This document shows positions 1-5,841 of a stretch of 8,521 nt of DNA, piece by piece. The notes under the pieces were generated by a model, which worked only from the letters and a program-made list of their open reading frames with translations, did no database searches and had not been told where the DNA came from. This stretch comes from an uncultured Sphingorhabdus sp. (lineage in GTDB: Bacteria > Pseudomonadota > Alphaproteobacteria > Sphingomonadales > Sphingomonadaceae): contig CALMYW010000391.1 in NCBI GenBank assembly GCA_937873665.1, forward strand, positions 1-8,521, written 5' to 3'. Position 1 is the stretch's first letter, and the number at the start of each line of letters is the position of its first letter. Both the position numbers and the translations under genes were made by a program.

Positions 1-227
1 GGTTGGCAGGGGATGGCTTCGCCGCTTGATCCCTTGCTGCAACGGCGTCTGCGCCGACTTTCTTCCCCTGGGCGTGCCGCCCATTCCTCGCGAGGCAAGA
101 AAGCCGTCTGCCCGCCGTCCTCAACTCACGTTCCGGTCCTGCGGATGCAGCGGGCACAAGCCCCTGCCTTCAACCAGCCATCGAGGCCGCGATGGGCGCG
201 GGTTCGACCAACTTGAAGGAATGCATC
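1..227. other. Upstream region of the first DUF736 gene, no gene recognised
   Basis: I see no convincing gene in this GC-rich leader. Reading frames that are open here look like chance frames: they are rich in arginine and proline and have no recognisable domain. A perfect 10-bp palindrome, CCTCGCGAGG, lies at 86-95, and a short GGCG/CGCC hairpin lies near 45-56; neither can be given a function. The ribosome binding site of the following gene (AAGGA at 216-220) is at its right end. The promoter of the DUF736 gene presumably lies here or further left, but I could not identify good -35/-10 boxes. Confidence 0.4.
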
Positions 228-548
228 ATGGCCAACATCGGAACTTTCACCAAGACCGGCAACGAATACAAGGGCGAGATCGTCACCATGTCGGTGCAGC
301 AGAAGAACGTCCGCATCGTCCCCGAAGCCAGCGACAACGAAAACGCTCCGTCGCACCGGGTCTTCGTCGGCCGCGCGGAAATCGGCGCCGCCTGGACCAA
401 GACCTCGAACGAAGGCCGCGACTATCTGTCGGTCAAGCTCGACGATCCCAGCTTCACCGCTCCGATCTTCGCCAACCTGTTCGACGACGAAGACGGTAAG
501 TCCTACAACCTGATCTGGTCCCGTGCGCGCCGCGCCAACGGCGACTGA
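228..548 (+). CDS. DUF736 family protein (first copy)
   Basis: This is a small soluble protein of 106 residues that matches the DUF736 family by its whole layout: an N-terminal IGTFTK start, the SDNENAPSHRVF segment around residues 46-57, the DYLSVKLDDPSF block around 75-86 and the LIWSR end. DUF736 proteins are about 100 residues long and are very common in alphaproteobacterial integrative elements, usually near replication or transfer genes; their biochemical role is unknown. The start at 228 was chosen over a longer frame from 192 because AAGGA at 216-220 sits seven bases upstream and the conserved family start MANIGTF begins here. The gene ends just before a strong hairpin terminator, so it appears to be the last gene of its transcript. 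A second, diverged copy lies at 4807-5136. Confidence 0.93.
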   Translation: MANIGTFTKTGNEYKGEIVTMSVQQKNVRIVPEASDNENAPSHRVFVGRAEIGAAWTKTSNEGRDYLSVKLDDPSFTAPIFANLFDDEDGKSYNLIWSRARRANGD

Positions 549-558
549 CCGGAAAGCC

Positions 559-588
559 AGCCCCGCCCGGCACCTGCCGGGCGGGGCT
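559..588. terminator. Strong rho-independent-type terminator between convergent genes
   Basis: A perfect 13-bp inverted repeat (AGCCCCGCCCGGC, then its complement) encloses a 4-base ACCT loop. It sits 10 bases after the DUF736 stop and 9 bases before the stop of the minus-strand regulator. On the plus strand it is followed by a T-containing stretch (ttcggtgtgttta), without a perfect U-run. Its position between two convergent genes suggests that it stops transcription from both sides. Confidence 0.85.
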
Positions 589-597
589 TCGGTGTGT

Positions 598-825
598 TTA
601 TTCCTCGCTGCCGGCGGGGGCTTTGACGAGAAGTTCGGACGGTTCGATGTCCAAGGCGGCAGACAGCCTCTCGAGCATATCGATCGAGGCGCTGTAGCGG
701 CCGCGTTCGAGGCTGCTGACATAGGTGCGATCGATGTCGGCGCGGTGGGCGAGTTCTTCCTGCGACAGTCCGGCCGCAAGACGAAGGCGTTTCAGATTGG
801 TGGCAAGGACCTCGCGCAATTTCAT
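598..825 (-). CDS. XRE-family transcriptional regulator (single HTH domain)
   Basis: This is a 75-residue protein made of almost nothing but a Cro/C1-type helix-turn-helix domain. The first helix is around residues 6-18, the HTH is at about 20-42 (LSQEELAHRA, then the recognition helix DRTYVSSLERG), and the later helices run to about residue 66 (LERLSAALDIEPSELL). It would bind DNA as a dimer. Stand-alone domains of this size resemble controller (C) proteins of restriction-modification systems and small regulators of mobile elements, but no restriction gene is visible here. There is no strong ribosome binding site before the ATG. A perfect palindrome at 864-873, about 40 bases upstream, is a plausible operator, so autoregulation is inferred. 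The gene is divergent from the DUF2285-like gene at 1044 and may control it. Confidence 0.9.
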   Translation of the reverse strand: MKLREVLATNLKRLRLAAGLSQEELAHRADIDRTYVSSLERGRYSASIDMLERLSAALDIEPSELLVKAPAGSEE

Positions 826-843
826 TGCACGGACAGACCACCG

Positions 844-872
844 TTGCAGAGTATTTAACCACGGAGTATACT
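844..872 (+). promoter_or_regulatory. Candidate sigma-70-type promoter on the plus strand
   Basis: TTGCAG at 844-849 and TATACT at 867-872 are separated by exactly 17 bases, close to the housekeeping consensus. It points toward the gene at 1044, leaving an untranslated leader of about 165 bases. Because TATACT is part of a palindrome, the opposite strand also carries TATACT (870-865), correctly placed for the XRE gene, but with only a weak -35 match. Promoter activity is inferred from sequence only. Confidence 0.4.
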
Positions 873-873
873 C
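864..873. promoter_or_regulatory. Palindromic operator candidate GAGTATACTC
   Basis: This is a perfect 10-bp palindrome. Its left half (GAGTAT) is repeated in direct orientation at 849-854, 15 bases away centre to centre. It overlaps the candidate -10 boxes on both strands, in the gap between the divergent XRE and DUF2285-like genes. That is where an XRE dimer would block or switch transcription. Binding is inferred. Confidence 0.45.
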
Positions 874-1043
874 TACGAAGCAGCTAATTGAGCGAGATCA
901 GCCATTTGGCATTTAGAATCAGTTATGCACATTCGGGCACATCGACCTGCACGGAGTGGCATAATCACGAATATCACCATATCGGACAGGCTTCGTGCTA
1001 TGTGTAACGGCATGCAAATCGAGTCGAAGCAAAGGCTCGGCCC
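874..1043. other. Leader region upstream of the DUF2285-like gene
   Basis: This is an AT-richer non-coding stretch between the candidate operator and the next gene. It contains a GCACAT motif twice about 12 bases apart (near 925-942) and the palindrome GCATGC near 1010-1015; neither has a known role that I can assign. The ribosome binding site AAAGG at 1031-1035 serves the gene that starts at 1044. I see no stable terminator-like hairpin or RNA gene. Confidence 0.35.
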
Positions 1044-1346
1044 ATGACGATACCGCCATTCGAGGACCGCGCGCCTGCCGATGATCGCATCACGGCTTAT
1101 GACGAGCGCCATTTTGTCACGTATTTACGGATACTTGATGCCGCAAAGGAAGGTGCAGACTGGTCCGAGGTAGTCGCGGTGGTGTTTGGCCTGGATGCTG
1201 CTGCCGAGCCGGATCGCGCGCGTCAGGTGCATGACAGCCATTTGGCCCGCGCCCGCTGGATGACAGAGCATGGCTATAAGCATCTGCTTGATAAATCGGA
1301 GAGAAGGCTGAATCTCCCGTCATCGATGCGGGTATTACGTAAGTAG
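1044..1346 (+). CDS. DUF2285-like small DNA-binding-type protein
   Basis: This is a 100-residue, mostly helical, soluble protein. The core around residues 23-82 has the pattern HFVTYLRILDAA...ADWSEVVAVVFGLD followed by SHLARARWMTEHGYKHLL. It corresponds to the repeated helix pairs of the DUF2285 family found in alphaproteobacterial integrative elements. The family is widely annotated as DNA-binding, but its exact function is unknown. The ATG at 1044 has AAAGG at 1031-1035 with an eight-base spacer. It is divergent from the XRE regulator, and the gap holds a candidate operator and promoter, so it is probably under that regulator's control. The next plus-strand gene has a related C-terminal domain. 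The family assignment is from remembered sequence patterns and is moderately sure. Confidence 0.8.
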   Translation: MTIPPFEDRAPADDRITAYDERHFVTYLRILDAAKEGADWSEVVAVVFGLDAAAEPDRARQVHDSHLARARWMTEHGYKHLLDKSERRLNLPSSMRVLRK

Positions 1347-1351
1347 GTCTC

Positions 1352-1369
1352 GCGATTTACTACAATCGC
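1352..1369. repeat. Small inverted repeat after the DUF2285-like gene
   Basis: GCGATT and AATCGC form a 6-bp stem with a 6-base loop six bases after the stop codon of the preceding gene. There is no T-run after it, so it could at best be a weak terminator or a protein binding site. Confidence 0.25.
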
Positions 1370-1466
1370 TTGCATAATCATCCGCAGCATTGGTTACTTG
1401 CGGCTTATCTATAGCAATCAAAGACTTGATGCTTGGCCTTCTCGCCTGTGCCTTGCAGGGGTCTTT

Positions 1467-2241
1467 ATGTCCGGTGGTTCGTCTTGGCGGTCACCATCGA
1501 CCGCGGATCAGTATAGGGATCACGACTACGCGGATTTCGCGCAGGAGTTCCTGAATCGTAACTGCGGATACCAGGCTGATTACGCCGACACCCTGGCGCG
1601 CATTGCCCAGTCCCCGGAAACAGCCAGCAACGAACAGGAGGGCCTTGCCCGGCGTTGGGGCCTCTGCTTTCCCCACCGATCCAGCTTTGAATCCGCGCGA
1701 TCACCCCGCGCTGTGGTCACCGGACGCGGCGCCCGACGTGGTCATCGTTGAAGCCGCCGATCCGGATCGTGCGATCCCGCTGCCGCCTAGCGCTGAGGCT
1801 CTGGTCGAAGTCTCGAACCAGACCGAGCGCAACCTCGTCTATGCCCAGGGCACCGCCCGGCTGCGCCTGTGCGTGCGTCTTGTTCCCACTCGGGCCGTTC
1901 CGGCCTTCTCGATCTCCTGCGACGCGAACTGCGCGCTACGGCTCGCCGCCGCAGCCCGCTTGCAGCGGGTCACGCGCGAGAGGCGCAGCTCGTTTGATGT
2001 CACCGCCATGCCAACCCGCAACCAACGCATCCGCTTCATCCGGTTCCTCGCCATTCACGACGCGCTAGAGGCTGGCGCCTCGCCGCGCGACCTCGCCTTC
2101 GGCCTTGTCATGCCCAACCATCGCCCGATTGCCGGAGCGGTCTGGAAGGGATCGAACGAGCGGCGCCAGGTGCTCCGGTTGATCGCCGACGCCCGCCGCC
2201 TGGTTTCAAACGGATATAGCAGACTACTCCTCCACTGCTGA
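1467..2241 (+). pseudogene. DUF6499/DUF2285 protein, split by a one-base frameshift
   Basis: Two overlapping frames together give one familiar protein of about 257 residues. The first frame (1467-1751) begins with the DUF6499-type domain, including DYADFAQEFLNRNCGYQADY and then ARRWGLCFP. The second frame (open from 1603, ending at 2241) continues with TDPALNPRDHPALWSPDAAPD and ends in a DUF2285 domain: IRFLAIHDALEAGASPRDLA, then LRLIADARRLVSNGY. The switch point is in tttccccacc near 1669-1676, where removing one C restores a continuous reading. As written, the first frame stops at 1751 and yields only 94 residues. The start at 1467 has AGGGG at 1457-1461. The cause may be a real inactivating insertion, a sequencing error or +1 slippage at CCC-C. 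The intact family occurs near the replication genes of such elements; its role is unproven. Confidence 0.8.
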
Positions 2242-2245
2242 GCGG

Positions 2246-2287
2246 GAGGGGTGACAAAATTGCGGGTGCTCATTCTGTCACTCCCTC
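2246..2287. promoter_or_regulatory. Inverted repeat upstream of the HTH-repA genes
   Basis: GAGGG-GTGACA at 2246-2256 is mirrored by TGTCAC-T-CCCTC at 2276-2287, with one extra base in the right arm and a 19-base spacer. The GTGACA/TGTCAC cores are exact. It lies in the only gap upstream of the HTH and repA genes and is therefore a good candidate operator controlling replication genes, possibly for the AlpA-like protein itself or for RepA. I could not define -35/-10 boxes with confidence. Confidence 0.45.
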
Positions 2288-2366
2288 TCCACGCCAATCC
2301 TCCGCCATGCCCGTCGAACCCCAGCGACAGCCCGCTGCCGCTGCCACCTCTCGCCGGAGCCTTGCC

Positions 2367-2639
2367 ATGGATGCCAGACCCACGCCCGTAACTGCCCGTT
2401 TCTTGCGGACGCCCGATGCCGCCGTGCATCTGGGTCTCTCCGCCCGCACGCTTGAGAAGCACCGCTGCTTCGGGACCGGCCCGGTCTATCGCAAGCTCGG
2501 TGGGCGGATCGTCTATGCGGTGACCGACCTCGACGCCTGGGCCGAACAGGGCTTGCGGCGTTCGACCAGCGATCCCGGCAAGGGCATCGTCCATCCCGCC
2601 AAGCGGCTCGATGGCTACACCCCGCCGGTGCGGCGCTGA
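2367..2639 (+). CDS. AlpA-like helix-turn-helix protein preceding repA
   Basis: This is a 90-residue protein with a MerR/AlpA-like (HTH_17 type) winged helix. The core at about residues 9-56 reads RFLRTPDAAVHLGLSARTLEKHR, then GTGPVYRKLGGRIVYAVTDLDAW, which is the usual helix-turn-helix plus wing. Proteins of this type act as excisionase-like or transcription factors of mobile elements. This version, just before an RPA-family repA, is a regular companion of alphaproteobacterial integrative elements. I chose the ATG at 2367 because GGAG at 2356-2359 lies seven bases upstream. An in-frame ATG at 2307 would add 20 residues of low-complexity sequence and has no ribosome binding site. The stop is nine bases before repA, so the two are very likely cotranscribed. 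Control of repA or of excision is inferred. Confidence 0.88.
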   Translation: MDARPTPVTARFLRTPDAAVHLGLSARTLEKHRCFGTGPVYRKLGGRIVYAVTDLDAWAEQGLRRSTSDPGKGIVHPAKRLDGYTPPVRR

Positions 2640-2648
2640 TACAGGCCC

Positions 2649-3542
2649 ATGCGACTCCAATCCGCCTTTCCTGCATCGCCAGCTCAGCTCGACCTGTTCG
2701 TTTCGCGCGGCGGCGACATCGCAGCGCGCGACGCACAGGATCTGATGGCCTGGCCGTTTTTCAGCTTGGCCAAAACCAAGCGAGTGCGCCCGATCGACTT
2801 CCGGATGGGTGATGTGTCGATTCTGGTCGAGGCGACCGCCGAACACGGCATGGCGACCATCTGGGACGCCGACGTGCTCATTTGGGTCGCGAGCCAGATC
2901 GTCGAAGCTCGCGACCTTGGCCGCCCGACCTCGCGGCTGATCGCGGCCACCCCGCATGAGATCCTCGCCTTCACCCGGCGCGGCACCGGCAAGGCGAGCT
3001 ACGAGCGGCTGAAGGCCGGGCTTGACCGGCTGCAATCGACCACGATCGCAACCTCGATCCGCCAGCGGGATGCGCGGCGGCGGCACCGCTTCTCGTGGAT
3101 CAACGAGTGGAAGGAGCGGCTCGATGGTTCGGGCCGTGCGCTCGGGATCGAGATGATCGTGCCCGACTGGTTCTACGAAGGTGTGATCGATCAGGCTCTC
3201 GTGCTGACAATCGATGCCGACTATTTTGCGCTGACCGGCGGGCTGGAGCGCTGGCTCTACCGCCTGGTGCGCAAGCACGGCGGCAAGCAGCGAGGTGGCT
3301 GGAGCTTCGACTTCCAGCATCTGCACATGAAGTCCGGCGCGCTGTCACCGCCCAAACGCTTCGCGTTCGTACTGCGCGACATCGTGCGGCGGCAGGCGCT
3401 GCCTGGATACACGCTCGCCATCGAACACGCGCTTGGCCGTGAGCGGCTCAACTTTGTCGCGATTCCTGCCGATCCGTTCGACGTCGCCATGCGGCGCGTC
3501 GGGCTTCGCCCCAATGACCTTAGCCCTGTGGATATGTCATGA
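2649..3542 (+). CDS. repA: Replication initiator protein A (RPA family)
   Basis: This 297-residue protein has the layout of the RPA (replication initiator protein A) family. The QLDLFVSRGGDIAARDAQDLMAWPFFSLAK segment lies around residues 14-43. A long winged-helix region follows, including TPHEILAFTRRG (about 101-112), YERLKAGLDRLQSTTI, FSWINEW and the ALTGGLERWLYRLVRKH motif near 195-211. Such proteins bind iterons and open the origin for replication of plasmids and of some integrative elements after excision. The ATG at 2649 is nine bases after the HTH gene, with only a weak AGG upstream, so translation may be coupled. Three iteron-like repeats begin nine bases after the stop, and a near-consensus DnaA box is embedded in the last codons. 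Length and end look complete. Its stop overlaps the ATG at 3539 of the next open frame. Confidence 0.9.
   Translation: MRLQSAFPASPAQLDLFVSRGGDIAARDAQDLMAWPFFSLAKTKRVRPIDFRMGDVSILVEATAEHGMATIWDADVLIWVASQIVEARDLGRPTSRLIAATPHEILAFTRRGTGKASYERLKAGLDRLQSTTIATSIRQRDARRRHRFSWINEWKERLDGSGRALGIEMIVPDWFYEGVIDQALVLTIDADYFALTGGLERWLYRLVRKHGGKQRGGWSFDFQHLHMKSGALSPPKRFAFVLRDIVRRQALPGYTLAIEHALGRERLNFVAIPADPFDVAMRRVGLRPNDLSPVDMS
3527..3535 (-). promoter_or_regulatory. DnaA box candidate
   Basis: The minus strand reads ATATCCACA, one mismatch from the DnaA box TTATNCACA. It lies inside the last codons of repA, 15 bases before the first iteron. A single 8/9 match could occur by chance, but its place beside the iterons supports a role. 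Confidence 0.45.
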
Positions 3543-4228
3543 TGGAACACGGACTATCAGGAACCGTCAGACTCGGACGATCAGGAACCGGAAGTTCGGA
3601 CTATCGGGAACCGAAATGGCCTTCAAACCCGCAGAAATCTGCGCCGAATTTCGCTCTTAACTTAGCTAACAAAGAATCCTTCGGATTCTTGCTAACGCGA
3701 AGCGGCCTGTGTACAGACGGCGCAGCGCCGCCGGTGGGGCCTGCCGAGACGAGGGTCGGGGATTACCCGTCCCTGACGCATGTCACGCTGATCTGGCGTG
3801 AAGGTGAGCGCGAAGACTGGCTCAAGTTCGGCACGCCCGTTGCCGAGCGGATTGTCAGCCGCAGCGAGCGGATCGAGAGCTACGCTGCGGGTAAAGTGTT
3901 CGCCCTGGTTCGCTGGGCTTCCAACGATTACGGCACCATCCGCTCAACACTCGACATCGTGCGCGCTGTCAGAGTGGGTGAACCTTGCACGCCGATCGTG
4001 CAGGTCGATCCCGGCGGCGAACTGCTGCTGTCGGTTCATGGCTGGCCCAAGGTCGCGCAAGTGTTCCGGCTGATCGATGCAATCGAGGCGGCGGGCATCG
4101 ATCCCTGCGAGGTCGCGCCGGATCATTGGCGGCATGTCCACAACCGGATGGCGGGCCGCGAACTTCCCCGCGACTACAGCCCCGCGCGCCACCGCGCCTG
4201 GCTCCAGCGCAAGGCGCTGTTGCCATGA
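3539..4228 (+). CDS. DUF2840 family protein with origin-derived N-terminal extension
   Basis: The frame encodes 229 residues, but only the part from about residue 79 on matches the DUF2840 family: LTHVTLIWREGEREDWLKFG, FALVRWASNDYGTIRSTLDI, then GWPKVAQVFRLIDAIEAAG and DHWRHVHNRMAGRE before the ARHRAWLQRK end. The first 70 or so residues are the iteron origin read as protein and are unlikely to be a conserved domain. The ATG at 3539 overlaps the repA stop, so translation could be coupled. A GTG at 3734 would give about 164 residues, nearer the family length, but has no clear ribosome binding site. DUF2840 proteins have no known function and usually sit before the S26 peptidase in these elements. 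The stop overlaps that gene's start (ATGA at 4225-4228), supporting an operon. Confidence 0.8.
   Translation: MMEHGLSGTVRLGRSGTGSSDYREPKWPSNPQKSAPNFALNLANKESFGFLLTRSGLCTDGAAPPVGPAETRVGDYPSLTHVTLIWREGEREDWLKFGTPVAERIVSRSERIESYAAGKVFALVRWASNDYGTIRSTLDIVRAVRVGEPCTPIVQVDPGGELLLSVHGWPKVAQVFRLIDAIEAAGIDPCEVAPDHWRHVHNRMAGRELPRDYSPARHRAWLQRKALLP
3551..3613 (+). repeat. Three iteron-like direct repeats, probable replication origin
   Basis: Three copies of a 16-bp repeat start at 3551, 3575 and 3598, 23-24 bases apart: GGACTATCAGGAACCG, GGACGATCAGGAACCG and GGACTATCGGGAACCG. They differ from each other at only one or two positions, and copies two and three also share a preceding C. Direct repeats at about two helical turns, immediately after an initiator gene, are the standard form of iterons bound by Rep proteins. 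With the DnaA box on the left and an AT-richer stretch and hairpin on the right, this is the best candidate for the element's vegetative origin. Function is inferred. Confidence 0.75.
3645..3696. repeat. AT-rich stretch with hairpin, part of the putative origin
   Basis: AAGAATCC (3672-3679) and GGATTCTT (3683-3690) form a perfect 8-bp stem with a TTC loop. The stem is flanked by the same hexamer GCTAAC in direct orientation on both sides (3665-3670 and 3691-3696). The preceding bases from about 3645 are AT-rich (ttcgctcttaacttagctaac). It may be the duplex-unwinding element and a secondary-structure element of the origin, or a transcription terminator after repA; no T-run is present. Confidence 0.5.
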
Positions 4229-4803
4229 CCCGGCGCAGCCTAATCGTGGCTGGCGTCGTCGTCGCCTCCACACTCGTGACGCTGACCGTGCCGGTCTCGC
4301 GCTACGCGGTGTGGAACGCGACTGCCTCGGTGCCGACCGGGCTCTACGCTATCCGGGGCAATGCCGGCTTGCAAGTCGGCGAGCGGATCGCCATCGAACC
4401 GCCGCCCGCTCTGCGCCGCCTGCTCGCCGAGCGGCATTACCTTCCGACCGGCGTGCCTCTCATCAAGCGCGTTGCCGCCGTCAGCGGTCAGCGCATCTGC
4501 CGCTTCGCGCACGGCGTAACCATCGACGGAAACTATGTCGGTGCGGCGCGTGCCCGCGACCATCTCGGTCGCCCACTGCCCGCCTGGTCTGGCTGTCATG
4601 ATCTGCTCAGCGGTGAGATCTTTGTGATGAACCCGGCTGCGCCCGACAGCTTCGACGGGCGCTACTTCGGCGTGTTGCGCATTGCCGATGTCATCGGCCG
4701 CGCGGCACCCGTCTGGACCGACGAAGCAGGTGACGGCGACCATGTCTGGTTCGTCGATCCCCGCGCCAGCGAGCTTTCCCCCACCACCAACGAAGGAGAC
4801 TGA
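4225..4803 (+). CDS. traF: S26-family signal peptidase, TraF type (conjugal transfer)
   Basis: This 192-residue protein has one N-terminal membrane segment at about residues 6-24 and then the S26 peptidase fold. The SVPTGLY motif carries the probable nucleophile Ser35, and the PLIKRV motif carries the general base Lys81. The segment APDSFDGRYFG, typical of TraF-like enzymes, is at about residues 138-148. TraF peptidases mature conjugative pilin, in IncP plasmids by cyclising it, and act at the outer face of the inner membrane. The start at 4225 overlaps the stop of the DUF2840 gene by four bases; an upstream extension in this frame from 3985 is a shadow of that gene. The second DUF736 gene begins three bases after the stop. 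No pilin gene is inside this window. Confidence 0.92.
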   Translation: MTRRSLIVAGVVVASTLVTLTVPVSRYAVWNATASVPTGLYAIRGNAGLQVGERIAIEPPPALRRLLAERHYLPTGVPLIKRVAAVSGQRICRFAHGVTIDGNYVGAARARDHLGRPLPAWSGCHDLLSGEIFVMNPAAPDSFDGRYFGVLRIADVIGRAAPVWTDEAGDGDHVWFVDPRASELSPTTNEGD

Positions 4804-4806
4804 CCC

Positions 4807-5136
4807 ATGCGTATTGGAACATTTGTTGCCGCCGACGGCGGCTTTACCGGACATCTGCACACGCTGACGCTCGACATCGATCTTGTGCTCGTTCCGGCAG
4901 ACCCATCGGACAGCGAGAATGCGCCCGATTACCGCGTCATCGCCGGATCAGACGACGAGGCGCGCGAAGTCGGTGCGGGCTGGAAGCAGGTTGGCGAGAA
5001 GGCGGGTGACTATGTCAGCCTCCAGATCGACGATCCAAGCTTCATTCAGCCGCTGCGCGCGAACCTGTTCAAGGGCGATGGCAATGCCCACGTCCTGATC
5101 TGGTCGCGCCCGTCCCGCCGCGAAAAGACGGATTGA
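4807..5136 (+). CDS. DUF736 family protein (second copy)
   Basis: This 109-residue soluble protein is a diverged paralogue of the product at 228-548. It shares the IGTF start, the SENAPDYRV segment (about 35-43), the DYVSLQIDDPSF block (about 68-79) and the LIWSR end. The family's role is unknown. GGAG at 4795-4798 is eight bases before the ATG, and the gene lies between the TraF peptidase and the transglycosylase with gaps of three bases on each side, so it belongs to the transfer operon. The segment between about residues 12 and 34 is quite different from the first copy, suggesting long separate histories rather than a recent duplication. Confidence 0.93.
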   Translation: MRIGTFVAADGGFTGHLHTLTLDIDLVLVPADPSDSENAPDYRVIAGSDDEAREVGAGWKQVGEKAGDYVSLQIDDPSFIQPLRANLFKGDGNAHVLIWSRPSRREKTD

Positions 5137-5139
5137 GCA

Positions 5140-5841
5140 ATGCGCTGGCCAAGCTCGCTTCGCCTCGTTCTGGCTGCGCTCGTGCTGTTCGGCGGTGTAC
5201 CTGCCGTTGGGCAGGACGCTGCCGAGCAGGTGCAGTCGCGTTCCGTCGACATTGCTGCGCATGTCGCCGAGGCTTCACAGCGCTTCGGCATTCCGGAGCA
5301 ATGGATCTATGCGGTGATGCGCACCGAGAGTGCGGGCAGGATCGGCGCGGTCTCGTCGGCAGGCGCGATGGGTTTGATGCAATTGATGCCCGGAACCTGG
5401 GCGCGCCAGCGCACGCGGTTCGGGCTGGGCAGTGACCCGTTCGATCCGCGCGACAACATAATGGCGGGCACTTCCTACCTGCGTGAGATGTACGATAGCT
5501 ACGGCGCGACCGGCATGCTGGCTGCCTACAATGCGGGACCGGGCCGCTATGAACAGTGGCGTAATGACGGCCGTCCGCTCCCCGCCGAAACCCGCGCTTA
5601 TGTCGCCAAGATCGCACCGATTCTGCAGCCGGGCGGTACGGCGACTGTCGTCGCCAGTGCATCGCCCGCGCAGCCGCTACGCATCGCATGGACGCAAAGC
5701 GGGCTGTTCGCCGCGCGATCAGGCACGACCGAGGCAGCGCCGAGCGCGGACATCGGAGAAGGTACGGCGGCTGCGCCACCTGCTTCTCCACGTCCGCTCG
5801 GCGGTCTCTTCGCACCCGTTTCGGGGAGCCCGATGCAGTGA
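5140..5841 (+). CDS. Secreted lytic transglycosylase (SLT domain), conjugation-associated
   Basis: This 233-residue protein starts with a signal peptide: a basic start, a hydrophobic core at about residues 9-20, and a likely cleavage near AVG-QD at 24/25. It is followed by a goose-type lysozyme/SLT domain. The catalytic Glu63 is in the MRTESAGR motif. SSAGAMGLMQLMPGTW (72-87) and AAYNAGPGRY (128-137) complete the active-site pattern. Such enzymes cut peptidoglycan in the periplasm to make room for a type IV secretion channel (VirB1 role). After about residue 165 the tail is rich in Ala, Ser and Pro and has no domain that I recognise. The start is three bases after the DUF736 stop with a weak ribosome binding site, so translational coupling is likely. 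Confidence 0.92.
   Translation: MRWPSSLRLVLAALVLFGGVPAVGQDAAEQVQSRSVDIAAHVAEASQRFGIPEQWIYAVMRTESAGRIGAVSSAGAMGLMQLMPGTWARQRTRFGLGSDPFDPRDNIMAGTSYLREMYDSYGATGMLAAYNAGPGRYEQWRNDGRPLPAETRAYVAKIAPILQPGGTATVVASASPAQPLRIAWTQSGLFAARSGTTEAAPSADIGEGTAAAPPASPRPLGGLFAPVSGSPMQ

Noticed and set aside
126..779. Long minus-strand open frame of 217 codons across the first DUF736 gene
   Set aside because: It is antisense to a clear DUF736 gene, runs through the terminator and the XRE gene, and its protein has no recognisable domain; GC-rich DNA makes such frames common.
2055..3326. 423-codon minus-strand open frame opposite the HTH and repA genes
   Set aside because: It is antisense to two well-recognised genes; its composition (His, Arg, Gly, Pro-rich) is typical of the reverse strand of GC-rich coding DNA.
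3551..3613. CRISPR-like short repeat array
   Set aside because: Only three 16-bp repeats with 7-8 base spacers; too short for CRISPR spacers, and placed behind repA as iterons are.
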